From positions 72,466,593-72,530,592 of the forward strand of contig NC_073744.1 in the NCBI RefSeq assembly GCF_029784135.1: a stretch of DNA of 64,000 nt, in the 5' to 3' direction. The notes below the pieces were generated by a model that saw only the letters and a list, made by a program, of their open reading frames with translations, had not been told where the DNA came from and did not search any database. Below are positions 56,366 through 64,000 of this stretch, piece by piece. The stretch is from Toxorhynchites rutilus septentrionalis. Taxonomy: Eukaryota > Arthropoda > Insecta > Diptera > Culicidae. The translations under genes and the position numbers were made by a program. The number at the start of each line of letters is the position of its first letter. Position 1 is the first letter of the stretch.

Positions 56366-59300
56366 TCAAAGTCCTCCGTCCTCGGCGAAAATTGGTTTTG
56401 GCAGCTCGCTCAGTGAGAAAATGTCACTTTTGAGCTGGGGAACATCCGGTAAGGGTCTTCGTTCCTTCGATTTGGCCACATTAAACATCACCCAGTTGTC
56501 AGGTCTGTGGGAAAGATTGTATTAGAGAGTTATGGGAGAGTTAGTTTTAGAAATAATTATGACGTGTACGGACTTACCTATCGATGCTGGTTAGCAGTAC
56601 GAAGGGAACCAGTGCAATCTCAGGTTGTCTACGGTCGTTTTGTCCGTGGTTCGATTGGTGGTTCGGGTTATTAGTCGGGCGTCTTGGGTTTGTCGGTCGT
56701 CGTTTTCGTGAGGCGTTTGAGGTTTTTTTGTTTTTCGGGGTGGTCGACGTCGACGTCGGTTGTTCGTTGTTTAGCCGTTTAGTTTGGACGTTGCCTATCG
56801 GCCTTCTCCCTCTGTTTTCTTCTACAGATGTCGATTGGTCGTCAATGTTTGTGTGTCGCGTAGCAGTATTCGTTTGTTTGGGCACTGTTGATTGATGTTC
56901 ATTGTCAGATAGTTTTATGTTTGAAGGTTTCCGTTCATGTAATTGTTCGTCTTTCTCAGTTAGTTTTTCAGATTCAGTCAGTTGATATTCATTTGTCTGT
57001 AACAAGTGGTCGTTATCTGTAGCATCCGGTTGGTCGGAAAGTATTGATTGTATAGTATCCTGATTGGAGGTGCGTGCAAAAGTGTCTTCAAAGTCTAATA
57101 TCGAATCTGGGTCAATGTCATAGTATTTAGGTCTATTTAACGGGTGATCAGGAATCGTTAAATGAGTATTCGTTCGTTTAATGTAAGATGTCGGTTTCTC
57201 ACGGTCTCCTCCAAGAACGTTCAGCTTTTTTGTATCGTAATTATTAGCTTCCAAGTCGACTAAGTCATAAGAGTCCAGGTCTGAGGTATTTACGTTTATT
57301 ATCGAAAATTGTTTCTCGTCAAGCTGTTCTATCAGGTATTTGTCATGTTCATTGCTATCGTTTGTACCATCATCGATTTTAGCGTTCGAGTCAATTATGG
57401 CTGTTTGGTCTTTCGATGTTTTAAGAGAAGTTCCCATCGTCTGCTGTACGTTTCCATGTTTTCCGATGTCTTTGTCAGTTTTAGTTATTTTGTCTGTTGA
57501 GTTAGTTTGTTGAAGATCAGTCTCAATGGTGTCCATATCCTTGTTGTTGGAATTAATGGAATTGGAATTCTTTTCAAAGTTATTCGAATTGTCTTGAGTG
57601 ATATTAATTGTAGCGTTGCTTTGTTGTTCGTCAGCGATTTTTACGTCTGTTTCGTGTGAGTGTCGGCCAATGTCGTGCTTGTTTGAGTAATCATTCAACT
57701 GGTCATCGTTCGGGTCGGAACTGTGAGATTTGTCGTGTTCGATGTAAGGCCCAACAAATTGGTCCCGGTCGTCATCCAAGTCTGGTAGACCGAATTGCTG
57801 ATGGTTTTCTGCGTATCGTCTGTGGTCGACGTTTGTCCAAAGTGTCAGATTGGTGGGTATTTCATAAGTCACAATTGTATTGTCTCTGTTGTATAAACTA
57901 TAGTCTCGGTACGTTGTGAAGTTGTTGGTTTTTTTCAGTGGTTTATACTTGTTAAGTTCCGGTCTAAGGTATCCGTCATGTTCGTGTATGTTCAACGGTC
58001 TTTCTAGATCGAGCATTGAACTGTCATAGTCGTTGTCGTGGTCCAAGGCGAAGATCTGTTTAGAGGATGATCGGTCTTGACCATTTTTGAATGCTCCCAA
58101 AAGATTGTTATGATTACTGTTCTTCTGAGAAAAGATTGGAGAAGATATAGATTGATGAGCGATAGGCAAAGAAGAAAATTCAGGTCTAGGATCTACGGAG
58201 AAAACAGATTGAGAAGCGCTCGTAGTATGTGCATTAGAATTCTGAGGAAACACGTTGGTGCTCATAGACGAGACAGATGGAAAGGAGGAAGACGACAGAA
58301 AGATAGGTTTGTCATTTGGTCTATTATCTTTTATTACTATTAGTCCCGGTTGTTGGAAAACTGATCGTATAGTAGTCGTTCTTTGTTGTTGTTGTTGTTT
58401 CTTGGTTGTTTGTCTAAGTTGTGCATCGTGGTCATAGTCAACGTTTGTGATTTTATTCGGAAGTCCTCGTCTTGGGGTCGTTCTTCGGAGTGGTCTGCGG
58501 GTGTCCATGCCGTAGGGATTGTATGTTGTCATGGGCGGATGGTAACAGTTGTAAACACAGTATGGTGGATGGACCAGTGGTGCTTCAGTCGTACCGTAAT
58601 ACCCTCCAGCGATATAGTACGGATTTGGGTATGGTGGTTCTGTGGCTGGTGGCTTGTATCCATGTCCGTAACCGTATCCGGGTTTGACGTACACAGGTGG
58701 GTCAGCGTCGTTGTGGTAGTCGTAATGGTTACCGTCGTCGTAATCGGATGGTGGAGCGGGAGCGGGAGATTGATAGTACCCTCGTCGAAGTTCGATATTT
58801 TTTGTAGAAAGTAATGTCGCGTTGTCGTCGTTTGTAAATAGTTTCGAGAGGTTTATGAAAGATATGTCACGTCTTGTCAGCTTGTGTTCAACGTTGATGT
58901 TAACCTCGGTCAAGTTGTGGGTCAAATCTCGTTTCAAGCTCAAGTCTATGTTGTTCGCTATATTGCTGGACGGAGTTGGTCGTCGTTTGGGAGTTGTCTT
59001 TCTGGTAGGTTTGCGTTTGGGAGGAACAGTCGCTGCGGTAAGATCAAGTTTGTTGTCAATGGCAGTAGACGCTGTCAAGAATGGTTCTTTATGTGGAGTT
59101 GGTCTTGTTGCAGTGTTTTGTGACGCGGAGGAAGCAGGTCGCGTCGAAACATTGTTGAGATCCAGTTTATTGTTTACGGCTGTTGCTGGCTTTGATAAAT
59201 TGAGCAGTATTTGTCCGTTAGGAGGTATATGGAGTCCGGTATTTGCGTTTGGTATAAAGTCTACATTGTTTACCACATTGGCAACCTTCGTAGGACGTCT

Positions 59301-61129
59301 TGTAGTAGTCGTAGTGGACTGCATATGGAGTCCGGTATTTGCGTTTGGTATAAAGTCTACGTTGTTTACTACACTGGCAATCTTTGTAGGACGTCTAGTA
59401 GTGGTCGTAGTGGTCGTGGACGTAGTTGAGAAAGAGGAGGTTGGTGCAGTTTCCAGATCGATCAGGTTTCCGCTCTGTCCCGTGTTTGGCGTGTCATTGG
59501 GTCTTGCGAATGGGTCACGTTCTGTCCAGGGTTCCAAGTCAATAGGCGCCATTAATTTTGAACTGCATGGTAGCCTTTCGTTCGGTCCGTTGTCATGTGG
59601 TAAGAAAACGTGTGGTTGCAAGGTTCCCCCTCCAAGTGCTCTGCAAATAACTTGCGAGAATGCCACTTGTCGAATTGAGTCCAGCTGAGCAGGAGTGAAG
59701 GAAGACTCGAACCCAGGATTCTCGTACCAGAATCGATCTCCCTTGCGAAGATTGCTAAATTGCTGAGCAATAATGCAGGAAAACGTTGGTCCTACTATGC
59801 CACCAATGACTGGCCGTTCGGCTAGACCTCCAACGAACAGATCAATATCATCCACCGAACGGTACGCCTTGCGCAATCGATGTGCCGATGCTGGACCCAT
59901 TACGCGATCCAGGTCACCCCACTCTTTGACCGGCGTCAGTCCGCAAGGTATTCTCCAGCTTACGTATGGTTGAATGCCGTGATCTCGACCTCGTTGTATG
60001 TTGATAGCTGCCAGATCTAATCCGAACGGAAAACCTGAAATAAACATAAATATTGAAAACCCTACAAGCTCGTTGGAATACAGCGTGGGACTTACGGCTA
60101 GTCTGAAATAGATGGTTTGTCAGTTCTGCTGTGATAAACTCATCTCGTTTTAGTGCACGTTGGTTGACCATACCTCGTATCAATCGATGCAACGATCCGG
60201 GGCCCCCAAGATCGCCTTCCGCGTTTTCGTCATGCAACGTGACATTGTTGGGAATGAAACGATGGTGTCGATCTGCCCGCATGTAGGATCCTTGTATCAG
60301 CGAGTGACCGAAACGAAAAGCCGCCGCGGAAAATTCATTCGAAACCGTCGGATTAACGCTGGGATCATACCCATTGTAAAAGCCACTGGTTTCAAGTTCC
60401 AGATTAAAAAGGCGACTCACTTCCTTCCCTAGTATGACAGGTAAAAATTCGCGATAAGTAATTTGCTGGAACATTGCACCGACTATTCGTCTGGCTTCCT
60501 GGTATAGTTTTTCATCGCTCCAGTGTGGGTTTATGTCGGACAGCCGGTTGGCAATCTGATTGTGCTCGTTAACCCAGATCACGTGAAGCATCATCAAACC
60601 CGGCTGTTCGCCGCTTCGGGCATCCCCGGGTCGGATACATTGGTTGGCAAGGGCAGCTCGGAAACAAACATCCTCACTGGGTGGCCCACGCCCGAACAGC
60701 AGCATACCGCCACGGAATATCCTACCATTATCCGAGCTCCTCGGGTTACTCGAGTAAATGGGAGAAGCATCGATGTATGAGGTTACCTGGTTTGTTTGTT
60801 CGCGCCAGGAGAGCAAACAATCCCGTCGCTGGGCGGGAGCCGAACGAAGGAACTCTAGGCAGCGTACGCCGAGCGGAGATAGCCAAGGATCGTCGAGGGG
60901 CACTTTTATAGGCAGACAGGAAGGATGCAAGCTGTCGTCGTTTTCACCGCAACAACGGGGCGTGGAACCGTTGAGGCTGCGAGGCTGCGCGGTAGCTGTG
61001 AGATCGTGATCCAACAGTTGTCCCCACAGAGCTAGCATCATCGTGATGGGGGCTTCCTCCTGGCGGGCTCCGTGCACGACGAGGCTGACAAAGCGCGCCG
61101 ACGGCAGGGGTGAACCGTTGGCCGAACGT
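56366..61129 (-). CDS. Animal haem peroxidase with very long disordered tail (5' partial)
   Basis: A secreted-type haem peroxidase of the myeloperoxidase/peroxinectin superfamily. Three coding exons, 61129-60096, 60034-56578 and 56504-56366, join in phase (introns of 61 and 73 bp) and give about 1542 aa. The 61129 edge is a splice acceptor, so upstream exons with any signal peptide are not seen. The catalytic domain (first ~530 aa) has WGQLLDHDLTA (haem-linking Asp, distal His, calcium Asp), RSGEQPG (catalytic Arg and haem-linking Glu), EHNQIANRL, FRFGHSLIQG (proximal His), and the closing FPFGLDLAAINIQRGRDHGI. The ~1000-residue tail is Thr/Asn/Asp/Gln-rich, with a tandem repeat around RRPTK(I/V)A..VNNVDFIPN (59214-59400), Tyr/Pro-rich stretches (GYGYGHGYKP) and poly-Gln. 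The last exon adds 45 residues ending PKPIFAEDGGL. Orthologue unknown; function (cuticle, chorion or immunity) cannot be told from the sequence. Confidence 0.92.
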
Positions 61130-61655
61130 CTGTGGGAAATCGACGGAAACGGTGTTCAGTTGTTATTATTGATTTTTATAAATATATTTGATTTCGCTTT
61201 ATTTTACTTAGTTTTAATCGAACGTGTCAGGTTTTCGTATCTGTTTGAAAAACGTCAACAGAGAACAAATTCTCTTCGGACAGTTACTGAAACATTGTGG
61301 GGTGTTCATCCAGAAGACCTAATATGGCTGTACAATACTGTCAGTAATGGAGTATGGTTTGTTTTGTTTCCTTTCTGTCGTAAAACCCATATCATTAAGC
61401 TGGAGAGGATACAGTATCGTGCTTGCGTTTATCCTTAGGATGTATGCAATCAACACACAACTCGAGTCTTGAAGTCCTGACAGGTGTTTTACCAATGCAG
61501 GTTCGGTTTTAGGAACTGTACTTTCGCTTCCTGATCCGAAGCGGAATCATGAACCCATTAGTAATTGAAAACTGTAAGAAGCTTCTCGAGTCTTCAGTAA
61601 ACACACGGTGCGCTTTACTCGGTTTTAATTTTCATCAGCGCGAGCTCACAACAAA
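61130..61655. other. Peroxidase intron or upstream flank
   Basis: Starts with the acceptor of the first visible peroxidase exon. No further peroxidase exon could be identified here or to the window end. Confidence 0.4.
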
Positions 61656-63301
61656 GGGGCTGTCCACATACCTACGCGAATGTCCACGCTTGTCCATGGT
61701 GAGGGGGGTAGGGGTTATGAATAATGTCCACGTGGACGCTCTTAATAAGTATAGTATATATGAAATCTGAAATTTGTTCAGAATTTTCAAAGATTTTTAA
61801 AAAGTGTTCACCCCTCGTACTTCGTATTTTTTTAAATATAAGAATTGAGCTGCCTGAGAGTATTACCCGGTCGAACATCCATCTTTTCCTTATATTGTTG
61901 AATTTTTTCACCGTAATGTATGCTTTGAGACTAACTCACATAAAATCACTGATATCTCGGGATCAAATGGGTTAGATACGCAAAAGTACGCATTACGCAT
62001 TTCTCTTCATTTCTGATATATTTCTTTGTGATACCCGCAATCCAACATTGCACAGCTGTAGTGTCAATCTCTTTCGATAGTTTGTCCCGAAGTTTTATCA
62101 TCTGTGCAGTGTTCTTAGCTATTTTTTCAAACTTCTTCATCCTCTGCTTCAAGATTACCCAATATTTTTCTATTGGACGGAATTGAGGAGAATTGGGTGG
62201 ATCTAGTTTCTTGTCAATTCAACCAAAACAACCAAAAAGTCCATCAATATTTTGACTTTCGCTCCATCAGGGCAAATATCTTGCCAAATCACGAACTTAC
62301 GAGAAAAATTATCCATGAATGTGAATTTAAATCTGCCAGGGACATCATCTAGGTAAGATTTTTTGGCCAGGAAACTGTCCGGAATCCATCTTTAAGTAAG
62401 TTTTCAAGTCAATTAAGTCGTCAATTAGCAAGTATTCTTCGTTGTACTTCATGAAAATTTGGTCATATCTGAATAGTGACGGTTTATCAAGACGGGTCAG
62501 AGAGGCATATAATCCGACGTCAGAAAAAGACAACATCTTCGATGGTTAGACCTTCTTCAAAGTATTTGAAATACCGTGAAGTTTTGTACAGTTGAACAGT
62601 TCAGCCGACTCATGAGAGGATAGTTCTGATTTTAATTGCGTTCGTGCAGGATAGATTCGAACTCATCTTGACATAAAAAAAATAATTTTCATATTGCTTT
62701 ACGATTCATTCTTTTCCAGCAAACTGCTATATTTTTTAATATAATGGTTTTTTATTCTCTAAAAACTTTATCAAATATCCAAGATATGATTTTCTAAGAA
62801 TCAGTTGCTATTAGAATTTGTTATAAGATATTATAAGATACATAATGATAGCATGTGCCAAATCTTAAAATAATCTGTTCAAAACCTATAAGTGATGTTT
62901 TGATGCGGTAACCAACAATGGAAAAATCAAGACTACATAAATGGAGTTTGGAAGAAACTGAAGAGCGATGCGAATTAATTCTTGGGTAATGTTAGTGAAA
63001 AATTCAAAGGACAGGAAAAACACGACTTCTAATAAATCCAATTAGCTTTATTTTTACAAAGCCGATCGTTTGAATTAATATTACAATCAGGATAAAACAA
63101 GATTAACGTTACAGTTCCGGTAATATAAAATAAGCTTTAAATATAGTCTCAATTCAATTATTTCCTTGATTCGAGAAAATGCAAAAAATGTCCACGTGGA
63201 CCAGAGGGGAGGGGTTTAGTAAATGTCCACGCTTGTCCACGGTAAGGGAGGGGGAGTTTAAAATCATGCTTTTTCTGTCCACGTGGTATGTGGACAGCCC
63301 C
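61656..63301 (-). mobile_element. TIR element with degraded Tc1/mariner-like transposase
   Basis: Inverted ends GGGGCTGTCCACATACC and GGTATGTGGACAGCCCC, with further inverted TGTCCACG and CACGCTTGTCCA units just inside both ends and a G-rich block next to each (61700-61712; 63206-63216 and 63245-63255). 1646 bp. No TA duplication is seen at the edges. The family may still belong to the Tc1/mariner superfamily, given the coding remains. Confidence 0.75.
61946..62540 (-). pseudogene. Tc1/mariner-like transposase relic
   Basis: On the minus strand 62536-62345 reads MLSFSDVGLYASLTRLDKPS then EEYLLIDDLIDLKTYLKMDS, resembling the segment around the first catalytic Asp. Near 62200 there is DPPNSPQFRPIEKYWVILKQ, the block with the catalytic Glu, and then KNTAQMIKLRDKLSKEID down to 61946. 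Stops between 62340 and 62200 break the middle. It resembles the DD37E transposase at 54703 (PPNAPELRPIEKYWAIMK) in this block but is a different family. Confidence 0.75.
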
Positions 63302-63439
63302 AAAGACATATTCTCTCTGGGTACGAAGTGTGCCAAATTTCTAAATACGAGAGCGCCGAATGAACACAGCGCAGAATTCCGATACTTAACACGACCGACG
63401 CGGGGGTTAACGTGTTAACATCCCTTCCCACTTGTGTAA
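63302..63439. other. Spacer
   Basis: No feature recognised. Confidence 0.3.
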
Positions 63440-63720
63440 TGCGCGCCTCATTTTATACACACACATCAAATTCTAGCGCACGTTTTGTCTTCGCTCGTTC
63501 TTAGCAAATCATAAAAACAACAGCGCGCCTCCATACCAACCGTATAGGCTTGTGTGAAGAAAAATAACTCAACAGAGGAAGCAAACTAGATTCAAGCGCG
63601 ATGTAAAACAGGTATAGAAATATGGTGCGAAATACGCGAAATAAAAACATTTTATCTGTTTTTCGGAGCGTGCTCATTCGCCAGAGTGCATGTGTATACA
63701 AGGAGTATAAAAGTCGTTAT
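63440..63720 (-). repeat. Dispersed repeat, copy 2
   Basis: Reverse-orientation match to 49600-49945, best over 63440-63640. The part from 63640 to 63720 is only loosely similar. Confidence 0.65.
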
Positions 63721-64000
63721 TTCGAACTTTTATTTTGTCAAAAATCGACTGTCTGAGACTTTTTTGAGTTTTGAGTTTTTTAAAACCAAAAAATCACCCA
63801 AGGCGATGTTTCATGCAATTTGAAGACATTTGGCATCAATTTTCTTTAAACCCTTATATCATGTTACAAGCCAACACCAGCCACCTCCCCCTTCCTTCTT
63901 GGGTAATTTTTCGGTTTTCAAAAAACTCAAACTTTGACGGCTGTGCGACACTAGTAAATGAAGTCCGATTGAGTTGATATTTTGCATAGTTTTGAGTGAT
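63721..64000. other. Window end, no gene seen
   Basis: AT-rich; a 68-codon ORF running to 63977 has no recognisable motif. Confidence 0.3.

Noticed and set aside
56584..59688. Several plus-strand ORFs, the longest 288 codons at 58822-59688, opposite the peroxidase tail
   Set aside because: They are antisense to the low-complexity peroxidase coding exon, which favours open reverse frames; Val/Phe/Gly-rich content mirrors the Asn/Lys/Thr-rich sense strand.
1..64000. CRISPR arrays, bacterial operons, phage or plasmid features
   Set aside because: None present; the sequence is insect nuclear DNA with spliced genes and eukaryotic transposons.

Overview
This is insect nuclear DNA, almost certainly from a culicine mosquito and most likely Aedes-like. 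The evidence is spliced genes with GT-AG introns closest to dipteran orthologues, a DD37E mosquito-type Tc1/mariner element, BEL/Pao and Ty1-copia elements, PIF/Harbinger, hAT and mariner copies, and tRNA-derived SINEs, all at very high density. Species assignment is inference.

Four host genes can be read. (1) Positions 1-321, minus strand: an exon of a RAD51 paralogue, most like XRCC3, cut by the window edge. (2) 13371-15067, minus: a complete four-exon twinfilin gene of 343 aa. (3) 18888-32076, plus: a complete five-exon auxilin / cyclin-G-associated kinase (GAK) gene of 1226 aa. Its last exon lies about 9 kb downstream of the rest, beyond an intron packed with transposons. (4) 56366-61129, minus: an animal haem peroxidase with an exceptionally long disordered C-terminal tail; its 5' exons are not in the window. 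Twinfilin (actin monomer/capping) and auxilin (clathrin uncoating) both act in endocytosis-linked processes, but nothing shows co-regulation. Two decayed histone H2A copies lie at 45.4-47.1 kb.

The rest is repeats, many nested. 1.4-5.6 kb: a TIR element carrying remains of an unnamed protein family, split by a DD37E element and a small TTA-target element. 6.0-8.65 kb: two inverted Harbinger derivatives. 9.3-10.1 kb: a deleted mariner. 10.6-12.2 kb: a LINE relic. 16.3-18.5 kb: a copia relic just upstream of GAK. 24.2-30.4 kb (GAK intron 4): a copia element inside a Harbinger transposase relic, then fold-back elements. 34.0-37.0 kb: a SINE, a hAT element with an 8-bp target duplication that contains a Helitron-like coding fragment, and a small TIR element. 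37.2-44.4 kb: a young but coding-defective BEL/Pao element. 48.4-54.1 kb: an inverted pair of 1.2-kb TTAA-bounded elements. 54.6-55.8 kb: a DD37E element with an intact transposase. 61.7-63.3 kb: another TIR element with a degraded Tc1/mariner-like transposase.

I found no tRNA or rRNA gene, no CRISPR array and nothing bacterial. The best candidate for something undescribed is the 1408-5616 element and its decayed protein. All homology calls were made by eye from motifs; no database search was run.
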